Positions 8,269 through 18,486 of a stretch of 43,915 nucleotides of DNA are shown piece by piece (position 1 is the first letter of the stretch; each line of letters starts with the position of its first letter). A model generated the notes under the pieces. The model was not told the origin of the DNA. It did not search any database and saw only the letters and a list, made by a program, of their open reading frames with translations. A program made the translations under genes and the position numbers. Origin of the DNA: Bacillota bacterium (lineage in GTDB: Bacteria; Bacillota; Sulfobacillia; Sulfobacillales; Sulfobacillaceae); contig JAJZZP010000114.1 in NCBI GenBank assembly GCA_021797515.1, positions 1-43,915 of the forward strand, written 5' to 3'.

Positions 8269-9191
8269 AGGATCTCGTATAACTCGGGCATCCCTAGATG
8301 TTCTCCGAGCGCCGCCGCCGCTCGGGATGCCTCTCACACGCCATGTGACCTGTCCCCGATCTTGCGAATGCATCCCGGAGCCGTGTGGCACCGGTTCGGG
8401 GGTTCTTCCCTGAAGCATTAAGGGGCACTCTTTACGTTGCCGTGGGGGGGTGAGCGATCGGATTGTCCTACAAGACCCTCCCCGGGCCTTTTCGATCAGA
8501 GCTTTTTCTGTCGGCTCCCTGGGAAATTTCTCCTGGAGATGACTGGAAATTAGTGGGAGGTGTACCTTAACCTCACACCATTGGGGTTACCCCCGGACTG
8601 GCGCAGACCGCTGAGCGGTGCTCGGTGCATGCGGCGTACTCACGGAAGCGAGAAAGCCCTCGTCGATTAACCTGGCGTTAACACCCTCGGTCGAAAACGT
8701 GCGTTCTGAGTGAGACAGCCCCCGTCGGATTCGCTAACTTGTGTTACGCTCTCTTCATCGAGAGCCATCAGCCCGCGTCAATGAGAATGATCCGCCGTCG
8801 CCTCGAACAACCCGTCAGAGGGACCAGCGATCCCGTCCGGCCTCGGCCAGGATAGGCCAGATGCGGTCCTCGTCAAGGCTTCCCTACGGCGATTATGCCG
8901 ACCTTGACGACTGGACGCGCTGGCCCAAAAAGAAATTAGGCCGGGTTGACATCGTGTCATCATATGAGGTTAAGGTCAGCGGTACCTCAATGGTTCTGGA
9001 CCACGAAATCGTGCCCCTATTCACGTCACTCATTGCCATTGACCGGAGATGTAAGGCGGTTCACCAAGAATTGACGACGATTCACGTGTAAGGTCTCGTT
9101 TTCCGTAGAGATGCTCGGTACCCTAGCATTGCAGAAATCCTGCAACACACATTTGGTTGGTCATAGGATGTGCGGGTCTGGGGGGATGGGG
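8269..9191. other. Intergenic stretch without a convincing gene
   Basis: About 0.9 kb between the decayed gene and malate synthase. Frames on both strands are open in places, for example 116 codons at 8741-9091 (+). The translations are low-complexity, rich in Arg and Ser, and lack recognisable motifs or good ribosome binding sites. A small inverted repeat, TTGCAG (9129-9134) and CTGCAA (9140-9145), lies 46 bases before the malate synthase start and could be regulatory. Confidence 0.5.
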
Positions 9192-10766
9192 ATGAGCATT
9201 GACATCGTGGGCCCTAAGGTGGCGGGCGACGATGACGTTTTAACACCGGATGCCCTAAAATTTTTAGAATCACTACATCGGGAATTTGAACCGCGGCGCC
9301 AAGCATTGCTAGAGCAACGGCAGGCCGTACAGCATCGCCTTTTAAATGGGTGGCACCCTTCGTTTCGGGAAGATACCCGAAGCATTCGGGAATCAGAATG
9401 GGCTGTAGGGGACATTCCACCCGACTTAATCGATCGACGGGTAGAAATCACGGGACCGACTGACCGGAAGATGGTGATCAATGCCTTAAATTCTGGAGCC
9501 CGGGTATTCATGGCAGACTTCGAGGACGCCAACAGCCCTACCTGGGCGAATATGGTGCAAGGGCAGACGAATCTGTCTGACGCCATTGATCGACACATCT
9601 ATTTCGTATCTCCTAAGGGAGAGCGTTACCAACTTAACGACCGGGTCGCCACGCTGTTGGTGCGGCCCCGAGGATGGCATTTGCTGGAACGGCATCTTGC
9701 GGTGGACGATCAGCCGTTGTCGGGCTCTCTGATGGATTTTGGCCTGTATGTCTATCGTAACGCGGAACGTCTTGTGGAAAAGGGGAGTGGTCCGTATTTT
9801 TATCTTCCCAAACTGGAAAATGCCGAAGAAGCGGCATTATGGGAAGACGTATTTTGTTTTGCCGAAGACGCATTGGGGTTAAGGCGCGGCACCATTAAGG
9901 CCACAGTGTTGATCGAGACGATTTTAGCGGCATTCGAGATGGATGAAATTCTGTGGGCACTACGACCCCATATTGTCGGCTTGAACGCCGGGCGATGGGA
10001 TTACCTTTTTAGCATTATTAAGAAATTCCGCAATCAAACCGCGGTGTTGCCAGCGGATCGCCAACAGGTTACCATGACCGTTCCGTTCATGCGGGCCTAC
10101 ACCGAATTATTGGTAAAGACCGCTCATCGTCGCGGGGCTTATGCGATCGGCGGCATGGCTGCCTTTATTCCGAGTCGGCGTGATGAGGCAATTAATCGGG
10201 TAGCCTTGGCTAAAGTCTCCGAGGACAAAGAACGTGAAGCCGCCGATGGATTTGACGGAACCTGGGTGGCCCATCCGGACCTGGTACCCCTAGCCCATGA
10301 AATTTTCACACGGGCACTCGGAGATGGAGTACACCAGCGGCATCGGCTCCGCGATGAGGTCCACGTGAGCGCCGGAGAGCTTTTGCAATTTCAGGTCCCT
10401 GGCGGCACCATGACCGAGGACGGCCTGCGGAGCAATATTGCCGTGGCGATTCAGTATCTGGCGTCGTGGTTATCCGGCACGGGTGCAGTGGCACTATACC
10501 ACTTGATGGAAGATGCCGCCACCGCCGAAATCGCCAGGGCCCAGATTTGGCAATGGGTCACCAACCAAGTGAAGTTGGACTCGGGGTTCTCGGTTAACCT
10601 GGAACGGGTCAATGAACTCATTGTGGAGGGCGTGAAAGAATGGGGAGCCAATTGGCCGAAAATCGATGAGGCGGAGTCACTTTTGCGTCATGTGGCGCTG
10701 TCTTCCGACTGGGTCGATTTCCTCACCCTGCCCGCTTACGAACGTCTGGTATCAATAGAACAATAA
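9192..10766 (+). CDS. aceB: Malate synthase A
   Basis: Condenses glyoxylate with acetyl-CoA to malate, the second step of the glyoxylate shunt. The protein is 524 residues from the chosen ATG, close to the 530 usual for the A form. Visible features are FMADFEDANSPTW near the N-terminal third, the family signature as HIVGLNAGRWDYLF, and PFMRAYTELLVKTAHRRGA. The signature has Pro where Asp/Glu/Asn/Gln is usual before the His. The start is uncertain: ATGs at 9186 and 9192 both follow a G-rich run, and the frame stays open back to 9111 without a better ribosome binding site. It is followed by isocitrate lyase after 23 bases, forming an operon. Confidence 0.93.
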   Translation: MSIDIVGPKVAGDDDVLTPDALKFLESLHREFEPRRQALLEQRQAVQHRLLNGWHPSFREDTRSIRESEWAVGDIPPDLIDRRVEITGPTDRKMVINALNSGARVFMADFEDANSPTWANMVQGQTNLSDAIDRHIYFVSPKGERYQLNDRVATLLVRPRGWHLLERHLAVDDQPLSGSLMDFGLYVYRNAERLVEKGSGPYFYLPKLENAEEAALWEDVFCFAEDALGLRRGTIKATVLIETILAAFEMDEILWALRPHIVGLNAGRWDYLFSIIKKFRNQTAVLPADRQQVTMTVPFMRAYTELLVKTAHRRGAYAIGGMAAFIPSRRDEAINRVALAKVSEDKEREAADGFDGTWVAHPDLVPLAHEIFTRALGDGVHQRHRLRDEVHVSAGELLQFQVPGGTMTEDGLRSNIAVAIQYLASWLSGTGAVALYHLMEDAATAEIARAQIWQWVTNQVKLDSGFSVNLERVNELIVEGVKEWGANWPKIDEAESLLRHVALSSDWVDFLTLPAYERLVSIEQ

Positions 10767-10789
10767 CCCAATGAAGGAGGATATGATTC

Positions 10790-12067
10790 ATGATCAACGA
10801 TGATAACAGTCGAATTCTCAAAGGGATCTGGCAGAGTGAACGGTTTATTGGCATCACGCGTCCTTATTCGGTGGAAGAAGTGCTTAAACTACGGGGTTCG
10901 GTACCGATTGAATACACATTGGCCCGACGTGGCGCCCAGCGCTTGTGGAACCTGTTGCACCAACGACGCTATGTGCCAGCTCTGGGAGCCTTGACTGGGA
11001 ATCAGGCGGTGCAGCAGGTCAAGGCTGGTCTGGAAGCCATATATTTAAGTGGGTGGCAGGTTGCGGCGGATGCCAATGGAGCAGACCAAACCTATCCCGA
11101 CCAGTCATTGTATCCGGCCAACAGTGTGCCGTCAGTGGTGCGTAGGATCAATCGGGCACTACAGCGTGCCGATCAAATCGACATTGTCGAGGGGCGGCAT
11201 AACGTCGACTGGTTCGCGCCGATTGTGGCAGATGCCGAAGCGGGGTTCGGGGGACCCTTAAACGTGTTTGAACTGACGAAGGGACTCATTGAAGCAGGAG
11301 CCGCCGGAGTACATTTAGAAGACCAATTGTCTTCGGAAAAGAAATGCGGCCACATGGGTGGCAAAGTCTTGATTCCCACCGCCTGGGCAGTGAGAAATCT
11401 GGTGGCAGCCCGATTGGCTATGGATGTAATGGGGGTGCCTACCGTGTTGATAGCTCGCACGGACGCCAACGGCGCGCAATTGCTGACGTCCGATATTGAC
11501 CCTTACGATCATGAGTTTATGACAGGGGAACGCACCGAAGAAGGATTCTATCGCGTTCAGGGTGGCCTAGAAGCGGCTATTGGCCGTGGGTTGGCCTATG
11601 CCCCGTATGTGGATATGATTTGGTGTGAGACCTCCGAACCCGATTTGGACGAAGCCAAAGAATTTGCCCACCGTATTCATCAGGAATTCCCCGGCAAACT
11701 CTTGGCTTATAATTGCTCGCCTTCGTTTAACTGGCGCAGACGCTGGGATGACCGTGGATTGGAACGGTTTCAGGAAGAGTTGGCTGAACTAGGCTACAAA
11801 TTCCAGTTTATTACGCTGGCTGGATTCCATGCTCTTAATTTCAGCATGTTCCAATTGGCCAAAGAGTATGGAAAGACCGGGATGAAAGCGTATGCGGACT
11901 TGCAGGATCAAGAGTTCGACGCGGAGGCCCACGGCTATACCGCGGTGCGCCATCAGCGCGAAGTCGGGGCAGGGTACTTTGACGAGGTATCCTTGGTGAT
12001 CACCGGGGGGGCTTCGTCGACGATAGCGCTATTAGGGTCCACTGAAGAAGCACAATTCAGTTCATAA
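10790..12067 (+). CDS. aceA: Isocitrate lyase
   Basis: Cleaves isocitrate to succinate and glyoxylate, the first step of the glyoxylate shunt. The protein has 425 residues, normal for the short bacterial form. The catalytic signature KKCGHMGGK is intact, with the active-site cysteine near residue 186. The region [10 protein letters not shown] carries the Mg-binding acidic residues. The ATG at 10790 has AAGGAGG nine bases upstream; an earlier ATG at 10783 runs quickly into a stop. It is co-transcribed with malate synthase. With the CoA-activating genes upstream, the organism should be able to grow on C2 units. Confidence 0.95.
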   Translation: MINDDNSRILKGIWQSERFIGITRPYSVEEVLKLRGSVPIEYTLARRGAQRLWNLLHQRRYVPALGALTGNQAVQQVKAGLEAIYLSGWQVAADANGADQTYPDQSLYPANSVPSVVRRINRALQRADQIDIVEGRHNVDWFAPIVADAEAGFGGPLNVFELTKGLIEAGAAGVHLEDQLSSEKKCGHMGGKVLIPTAWAVRNLVAARLAMDVMGVPTVLIARTDANGAQLLTSDIDPYDHEFMTGERTEEGFYRVQGGLEAAIGRGLAYAPYVDMIWCETSEPDLDEAKEFAHRIHQEFPGKLLAYNCSPSFNWRRRWDDRGLERFQEELAELGYKFQFITLAGFHALNFSMFQLAKEYGKTGMKAYADLQDQEFDAEAHGYTAVRHQREVGAGYFDEVSLVITGGASSTIALLGSTEEAQFSS

Positions 12068-12372
12068 TTTCCCCAGGGGCGACCCTTGCTGCGGTTTAGG
12101 GTTTTCTGCCAGACGCAGACGGTAAACTCTCTAATCTTGGACAGATCATTGTGCACTGGACCTGGAGTCTCTCTGAGCATGATATGAACAAAATGGTTGT
12201 GGCATACGCATCGAGTCTATCATGCTCAGTCCTCCGCCTCCGGTGCGGCCGTGATGTACACACGGATGCCGACCGCCTTGTCCTGGTTGTATGGCTAATC
12301 ATTACCCAGAATGCGAGTACATGATGGCGTTAATGCCTCATCACCCCAGCATTACACTTTGAGCAATTTTCC

Positions 12373-12579
12373 ATCAAAGGATTAAGTGTTATGGGCTACC
12401 TCAAAGGCAAAAGTGCCCTCATGGTCTTTGATCGGTTTCCGCAAATGAAGCAAGGGCGAGGGAGACATTTGTGGGCGCGGGAGTATTACGTGAGTACGGT
12501 AGGCGTCAACAAGGCATTGCCGCGAGTTCCTGGTGTCCATGCTATTGACACAAGTCCATTTTTAGAATGCAACGGTTGA
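12373..12579 (+). pseudogene. IS200/IS605-family TnpA transposase, C-terminal remnant
   Basis: The frame from about 12373 reads SVMGYLKGKSALMVFDRF, then HLWAREYYVSTVGVNKA. This is the typical late part of Y1 (HUH) transposases of the IS200 group. The tail after NKA is foreign and ends at TGA 12577-12579. The terminal helix with the catalytic tyrosine is missing. No intact HUH-containing N-terminal half is found upstream in frame; only scraps such as CGRDVHTD near 12244 recall it. It is a dead fragment between the glyoxylate operon and the peptide transporter. Confidence 0.72.
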
Positions 12580-12607
12580 TCGGGCATCCCCAAGAAGCTA
12601 CCGCATT

Positions 12608-13486
12608 TCATCCCGTAGCTTCTCCTATAACATCTTCTACAGACTGCTGCTCCGACTCGGACGAGTCCCAGCGCTTCCGCCAAGAATTGATGGTCCTCCC
12701 TACCATATTTACAACAATCGTTGTGTAAATAATGGTCAAACTTGGAGCAAGCCACGCCCACCAAGCAGTAGCCAAATACGGTTGGCTATTTGCGATTAAT
12801 GTGCCCCATGTGGGCGTGGGTGGTGGAACCCCTAACCCTAAATATCCCAATGCGGCATCCAGCACAATGGCCCTAGCGAAGACATAGGTTAGTTGCGCCA
12901 TAATAGCCGGCATCGCATTGGGTAAAAAATGTTTGAGGGCAATCCGTATTTGGCTGCCACCCAGAGCCTCGGCTGCCTCCACATAGGTCATGCTCCTTAA
13001 CCGCAGTACCTCTCCCCGCACGACTCGCGCGGAGTACGGGATGAATGCCACGGAAATGACCAACATCTCTTTAGTGAGTCCGCTGCCTATGGCTCCAATG
13101 ATGGCTAATGCAATCAAGATCGGAGGAAACGAGATTAGCGCATCCACCAATCGCATAATCCAAAAGTCACGGCGCGGTGTGATACAGAGCATCCCGAGAA
13201 TAGTGCCCCCAAACCCGCTAGCAATAGTCACACCAAATCCCAAGACGAGTGAAGTTCTCCCGCCATATATCACCTGCGACAGAACATCTTGCCCTAAGCT
13301 GTCAGTCCCAAAAAGGTGCGCCAGTGAGGGCGGTTGCAACAAAGCATTATAGAACTGCTGATTAGGTCCATAGGGTGAAACCACTGGGGCAAACGCCACG
13401 ATGGCGATTTCGATGAGCAACAGCACAACGCCGATCATGCTGTAGGACATCCGATATTTTCGGCTTGCTGCAAGGAATGTTGTCAT
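12608..13486 (-). CDS. Peptide/nickel-type ABC transporter permease (DppC-like)
   Basis: A 292-residue inner-membrane permease of the DppC/OppC class. It has an N-terminal helix, then a periplasmic LFGTDSLGQDVLSQVIYGGR segment typical of DppC. The EAA loop is EAAEALGGSQIRIALKHFLPN, which contacts the ATPase. The ATG at 13486 overlaps the stop of the upstream permease by four bases (ATGA), so translation is coupled. It is the last gene of the operon; no DppD/DppF ATPase follows before the IS200 remnant. The cargo is probably a peptide or related compound, given the neighbouring M20 hydrolase. Confidence 0.9.
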   Translation of the reverse strand: MTTFLAASRKYRMSYSMIGVVLLLIEIAIVAFAPVVSPYGPNQQFYNALLQPPSLAHLFGTDSLGQDVLSQVIYGGRTSLVLGFGVTIASGFGGTILGMLCITPRRDFWIMRLVDALISFPPILIALAIIGAIGSGLTKEMLVISVAFIPYSARVVRGEVLRLRSMTYVEAAEALGGSQIRIALKHFLPNAMPAIMAQLTYVFARAIVLDAALGYLGLGVPPPTPTWGTLIANSQPYLATAWWAWLAPSLTIIYTTIVVNMVGRTINSWRKRWDSSESEQQSVEDVIGEATG

Positions 13487-14433
13487 TGGTAAATGGTCCT
13501 TGTTCGGGGATCGACTACAAAATACAACATGTCGACGATTAAGTTGATGGTAATGTAGCTAATGGCGATGAGCATTACCACGGCTTGTACAGTGGGATAG
13601 TCCTTGTTTAAAATCGCATTAACCGCAAGCCAGCCCAATCCCGGGATATTGAACACGGACTCTAAAATCACAACTCCCCCGAGGAGTGTCGCAAAGCTAC
13701 TACCCATCATGGTCAAGGGGACGATGAGGGAACTCCGCAGGGCATGTCTAAAAAACGCGCGCATCTTTGATGCGCCTTTTGCCATAGCTACACGGACGTA
13801 GTCTCGCTGAAAAGATTCCACAATCGCATCACGAATGACCCTGGCAATCAGTCCGGCCTGGCCGATGCCTAAAACCAATGCCGGCAATGTGATACTGCCA
13901 AGGAATGGGCCGAGCCCTTGCGACGGGCTCGTGTACCCACTGACGGGAAACAGGCGAACCAGCACCGCAAACAAATAAATAAGCTCCAGTGCCAAAATAA
14001 AATCGGGGATAGCAATTTGAGCCATAAAAACTATATCCAGTACACGGTCAATCACGCTACCGGCGTACCACGCGGCCACCATCCCCAGAACCAGTGAGAG
14101 CAGTATGGATATAATCTCCGCATATATGGACAACCATAACGTGGGGACAGCGTGTTGTGCAATAGCACGCAACACGGGTTCGTCGAGAAACACCGAATAC
14201 CCGAAATTTCCCTGAACAATACCTGACAGCCAAATGCGAAATTGCTGGGGCAACGACTTATCAAGACCCATAGCTCTGGTTAGATGGGTTATGGCTTGGG
14301 CTGTAGCAGAAGGACCCAAAATTACCGCGGCTGGATTCCCGGGAACCAAATGGATGATGGAGAACGTCACGATCACAACAATAGCTAAAATCGGAATCGC
14401 CGCCCCAATTCTGCGGAGAATATAAACTAGCAT
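13483..14433 (-). CDS. Peptide/nickel-type ABC transporter permease (DppB-like)
   Basis: A 316-residue permease of the DppB class. It begins MLVYILRRIGAAIPILAIV and has HLVPGNPAAVILGP and the conserved late GVVILESVFNIPGLG. The EAA-like loop is RVAMAKGASKMRAFFRHALR. The start has AAAGGGGGG about six bases upstream. It pairs with the DppC-like protein to form the heterodimeric membrane channel and is preceded by the binding-protein gene. Confidence 0.92.
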   Translation of the reverse strand: MLVYILRRIGAAIPILAIVVIVTFSIIHLVPGNPAAVILGPSATAQAITHLTRAMGLDKSLPQQFRIWLSGIVQGNFGYSVFLDEPVLRAIAQHAVPTLWLSIYAEIISILLSLVLGMVAAWYAGSVIDRVLDIVFMAQIAIPDFILALELIYLFAVLVRLFPVSGYTSPSQGLGPFLGSITLPALVLGIGQAGLIARVIRDAIVESFQRDYVRVAMAKGASKMRAFFRHALRSSLIVPLTMMGSSFATLLGGVVILESVFNIPGLGWLAVNAILNKDYPTVQAVVMLIAISYITINLIVDMLYFVVDPRTRTIYQ

Positions 14434-14481
14434 GAGGTCCCCCCCTTTAGGTGCTGATGCGGTAGATAAATACCTGTGCCA

Positions 14482-16047
14482 TCAACGTATTTTGGCATTC
14501 CACAATACCGGAAGATAGTAGCTTCCCAGTCCTTTAAGGTTGGATGACGTTACGGTCATTGAATAGTCGACACCTTCCATGACGTCGGGCATCTCTTGGT
14601 AGAATAATTTTTGAATTTCCCCAATGATTGCCAACTTGGTTTGGCGGTTCGACGTGCTTTCGTACTGATTGATATAGTTGCGTAACCGTGTTGAATTCCA
14701 CTTCGCCGCATATCCCGGTTGGAAAATCAATTCGGACAACGGACTGACCGACTCTGCCGAATAGCTCGTCTCAAACATATTCCACTCGTTGAGATGAGGG
14801 CGGATGGCTAGCTGCTCCTGCCATGTATTTAACTGTGGTTTGATGTTAAAGCCAACCGCCTCCATGTCCTTAGCGACCACCTGGTCCGCGTTATACATCC
14901 ACATGTACGTTTTTGTTTCCAAAAACGTTATGGGTTGCCCGTTGTAATGAGCTTCGGTCAACAATTGCTTAGCTTTGGTGGGGTTATACTGGTTGTACCC
15001 TGAAGTACCCACGGTAGAATACGTATTCTTATCTTGCTTAAAGAACAGCGATCCGCTGAGCGAATAGAATTCTGGCAAGCCGAATGCTGCCGCCATCACA
15101 TTTTGATCGTTGATGGCATAGCTGGCGGCCTTTCTTAACAAAGGGTTGGTAAAAATGCCCACCTGAGAATTTAATATCAAACCTGCCCAGGCATAAGGTT
15201 TTACAATGTGTATCGCCAGAGATGGATCAGAACTGACTTGGGAATAATAAAGAGACGGCAACTCGTCGGCGACTTGATATTCACCGGTTTTCAGGCCATC
15301 ATAAGCGGTCGAGGCACTCGGCATGAAGTACGCAAGAATTTCCTTAATATACGCATGTTTCGCTCCGGCGAGCCCTGAAGGGGTGGTGTTTACACCCTTA
15401 TAGCCGTTAAATCGTTTGAGTTCGATGAATTGACCATGGACCCATTTGACTAGTTTGTAAGGACCTGTCCCAATAAATTGCGTGGCCGGCAATGCACCGG
15501 AGGCATTCGCAATTGATGCGGGCATAATGATAGCACCGCTATCCGGTACAGCTAAGGCGAGCACGAGAGAACTCATGGGATTTTTGAGGGTAATGTTTAC
15601 CGTATAGGGGCCTCGGGCAGTGATGGAAGAAAAGTCGCTATAGACACCACGACCAATCGAAGACACCTCGCCCCAATGCTTGATCGAGGCCACAACGTCA
15701 CTGGCGTGCATGATTTGTCCATTTTGGAATGGCACATTATGCCTCAGGTAAAAGGTGTAGTTAGTAAAGGTACTGTTTACAGTGTACGAACTCGCTAACA
15801 TTGGCTCGGGAACGTAGTGCGAGTTCAAAGCGAATAAGTTTTCGTAAATATACAGGGCAATATTTTCGGTTGCAGTGGCAGGACTGGCTGCCATATCCAA
15901 GGTTGTAGGTTCTGCGCTGTCTGCCCATTTAATCACCTGATTGGCCTGCGTGGAACTCACGGCTGTGGCCTGCGTGCCACAACCCGCTAGCAGCGTTACG
16001 GTCACCAGAGATCCGGTGACCATTGTTCCCAACAATTTTGTGGACAT
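14482..16047 (-). CDS. Extracellular solute-binding lipoprotein, family 5 (peptide ABC transporter)
   Basis: A 521-residue SBP_bac_5 protein. The N-terminus is a lipoprotein signal with lipobox LLAG-C (Cys 23), so it is anchored outside the membrane. Family markers are AEPTTLDMA, the FYLRHNVPFQNGQIMHASDV segment and FIGTGPYKLVKW. These proteins deliver peptides, nickel or glutathione to DppB/DppC-type permeases. It lies 48 bases before the permeases and 24 bases after the M20 amidohydrolase, all codirectional. The exact ligand is not apparent. Confidence 0.93.
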   Translation of the reverse strand: MSTKLLGTMVTGSLVTVTLLAGCGTQATAVSSTQANQVIKWADSAEPTTLDMAASPATATENIALYIYENLFALNSHYVPEPMLASSYTVNSTFTNYTFYLRHNVPFQNGQIMHASDVVASIKHWGEVSSIGRGVYSDFSSITARGPYTVNITLKNPMSSLVLALAVPDSGAIIMPASIANASGALPATQFIGTGPYKLVKWVHGQFIELKRFNGYKGVNTTPSGLAGAKHAYIKEILAYFMPSASTAYDGLKTGEYQVADELPSLYYSQVSSDPSLAIHIVKPYAWAGLILNSQVGIFTNPLLRKAASYAINDQNVMAAAFGLPEFYSLSGSLFFKQDKNTYSTVGTSGYNQYNPTKAKQLLTEAHYNGQPITFLETKTYMWMYNADQVVAKDMEAVGFNIKPQLNTWQEQLAIRPHLNEWNMFETSYSAESVSPLSELIFQPGYAAKWNSTRLRNYINQYESTSNRQTKLAIIGEIQKLFYQEMPDVMEGVDYSMTVTSSNLKGLGSYYLPVLWNAKIR

Positions 16048-16071
16048 TTTATCATCCTCCCTGTGAATAAT

Positions 16072-17229
16072 TTAGCGGCTATTCCCCACTAACGACTGTT
16101 GGGCCACGTCGGTACAGTACCTTACCCCAATCATAGCCAAGATTCCCGCGCCATCTTCCATTACCCTGCGGCCATGGACCGAATCTGCTGCTGCACAAAA
16201 CTCATGCGTATGTCCCACCAATCCCTCTCCCAGCCCAATGTTCGCATGAAGAGACGGAATTTTGTGACTTATATTGCCCATATCTGTGGATCCGTGGGCT
16301 TGGGGCACTTTGGTTGGTTCTCGGCCAAAAGCGCTAAACGCCTCTTCAGCCAACGATACCAAGCCCGCGTTATTCTTCACATTTTTGTAGAACGGTACAA
16401 ACCTCTTCCATTTGAACGTACAACCTATACCAGAGGCAGCCGCATCTGCCGCCTTGACGACCCACGACAACAGATCACTAACACGGTCCGCTCCTTCAGA
16501 GCGCACCAAAATCCGAGCGGTCGTATGTTCCGGTATAACGTTCGGCGCATCACCACCATGAGTGATGATGCCATGAATTCGATCAGATGGCTCTAATCTT
16601 TGACGAAGGGAGTTGATCATCTGGTAGAACGTAACGACTGCATCCAGTGCGTTAACACCGCGTTGGGGCGCGGACGCCGCATGTGCCGGGACGCCATAAA
16701 AGTCAAAATCCAAACCCTCCCTAGCAAGATATTTTGGATTTACTTCGTCTCGTGCCGCAGGGTGCAGCATTATCGCGATATCTGCTGTATCAAAAATTCC
16801 CTGTTCAAGCAACGGAATCTTTCCTCCGCCGCCTTCCTCTCCAGGACTTCCCACTACCATGACCTGACCCGCGTGGCAAGACTGATTGAGCCACTCCGAT
16901 AACGCAACGCCAGCGCCCACTGCCATTGTTGCGATAAGATTGTGACCGCAGGCATGTCCAATTTCCGGCAATGCGTCATACTCAGCAAGGATAGCGACGG
17001 TTGGCCCATTTTCTCCATGGACTTTACGTGCTACGAACGACGTATCAAGCCCCGCCGCGCCCACGTCCACCACAAACCCTTGTTGAGCGAGCCACTCCGA
17101 CAAAAGTTTAGAGGATCTATATTCTTCAAACTTTAGTTCGCGAAATGAATGAATTTCATGAGCTATCTGCCAAAGTTCATCGGAAAACTTACTAATCTGC
17201 CCTTTTATCTCATCCTTTATCAAGGTCAC
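16072..17229 (-). CDS. M20 family amidohydrolase/peptidase (M20D-like)
   Basis: A 385-residue metal-dependent amidohydrolase of the AbgB/YxeP/aminoacylase-like group. It has AEYDALPEIGHACGHN (about 82-97, with the metal-binding Cys and His), GSPGEEGGGGK (catalytic and ligand glutamates near 131-132), and a dimerisation domain after HPAARDE. Family members hydrolyse N-acyl or dipeptide-like amides in the cytoplasm. As first gene of the peptide-importer operon, it probably processes the imported compound. The start is uncertain: GTG 17229 is only two bases from GGGGAG, whereas TTG 17223 has it eight bases away. Confidence 0.88.
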   Translation of the reverse strand: MTLIKDEIKGQISKFSDELWQIAHEIHSFRELKFEEYRSSKLLSEWLAQQGFVVDVGAAGLDTSFVARKVHGENGPTVAILAEYDALPEIGHACGHNLIATMAVGAGVALSEWLNQSCHAGQVMVVGSPGEEGGGGKIPLLEQGIFDTADIAIMLHPAARDEVNPKYLAREGLDFDFYGVPAHAASAPQRGVNALDAVVTFYQMINSLRQRLEPSDRIHGIITHGGDAPNVIPEHTTARILVRSEGADRVSDLLSWVVKAADAAASGIGCTFKWKRFVPFYKNVKNNAGLVSLAEEAFSAFGREPTKVPQAHGSTDMGNISHKIPSLHANIGLGEGLVGHTHEFCAAADSVHGRRVMEDGAGILAMIGVRYCTDVAQQSLVGNSR

Positions 17230-18486
17230 GTCTCCCCACTACCTACAAATTTTGCCGTTTGCTTGATAAATCATTGTGGACCGCCGTGATGTTAAATACC
17301 AATACATAAGTATAGTAATATACATAACATTTTTGATATAACTTTCAGAATAACACTATTATTCCAAACCATACGGTACCTGTAGGAAGAACACAGCACC
17401 GGTTCAATTTCTCAAGATATGCTATAGTTTTTGTAAAAATGTCAGGTTTGTTTCTGGGTTGTTATGTATTCTATCACATAACATTATCTTTGTGAGATTT
17501 AGTTCATTAAAATGTGAGTATTCTAGCCAGAAAATACCGTGACATTCCATTTCAGTCAATAATTTATGATCGAAAAGGCACCGTTTACGGCAGACCCAGA
17601 AGTTTTAGTCTGGCTACGCAAGGCGATGAGAGTTAGATTGGAGTTCACGGGGACAACCTTCGTGTTAGGCACAAGGGCAACAATCTAGGGACTGTTCGAA
17701 GTCGGCAAAAGTTTGGTAAAACTTTTTGGGCGGCGCTCCACCTGGGCGAAAGTGTTATTAGGGGGTGCGCGCGTTGCAGCATTTGCAATCCCATAACGCC
17801 GATCATGCATCATGGGTCAAATGGAACACATCAGGGCACAACTCGGTATAGCATTTCAATGGTGTCAAGTTGCGGATAAGCGACACAAAAACCTCTCATC
17901 CTTGGACCATGAGGTCATTTGTCCGCCCTGGGGGGCCAACGGGCACCCGGGGACATCGCTGCGAAAAAAACTTCTCGACGTGAACCGCGTATTATCCTAC
18001 CAAAAATCATGGGTCGACCGCGTTCGCGGTCGGCACGGCAAGGGATTCCTCTGATGAGAGTCTTTATGTCGTCTGGAGTCGCCATCGCCCGGTCCAGGTC
18101 GTCCGCATCACGCCCAAGGCTTCCCGCGCCATCTCGACCCACTCAATGCGGGGCATCTTTTTGCACGCAGCACTGACGGTTTAATCCACCACGTCATCGC
18201 GATCAGTTGAGCCCCGACCACGGCTGCCATGCTGGCGGGATCGTGGCCGAAGCAATGGTGTTAGGTCTCACGGTATTTGACCGTAATGCAGAGGATTCGT
18301 CCTGATTTTCGTGGCCGAGGGCCATGGGCCCGGATCTCAGAATTCGCACTGAATGTTTGCTCGGAACAGAACGTTCCGTAAAGGAAGCAAGAGCAGAGAG
18401 TCCCGTACGACCCCTGCTCTCAGGACATGCAATCCGGGTTTAGTATGGCGGATTTTGATGCCGTGTGCCAGCTTTAGGCGCAATTT
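17230..18486. other. AT-rich leader followed by decayed DNA
   Basis: The first about 340 bases (17240-17580) are visibly AT-rich and probably hold the promoter of the M20/ABC operon. Inverted octamers TGTTATGT (17460-17467) and ACATAACA (17476-17483) lie here, with a third copy, ACATAACA, at 17322-17329. From about 17580 to 18486 frames are short and broken. A cysteine-containing stretch, RCSICNPITPIMHHG, is readable at about 17770-17820 but leads to no gene. I see no RNA gene. Confidence 0.5.

Noticed and set aside
7813..8418. 201-codon minus-strand open frame over the regulator leader
   Set aside because: It overlaps the true regulator start and its palindromes, and its composition is arbitrary with no motif.
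8741..9091. 116-codon plus-strand frame
   Set aside because: No ribosome binding site, Arg/Ser-rich low-complexity translation, no recognisable family.
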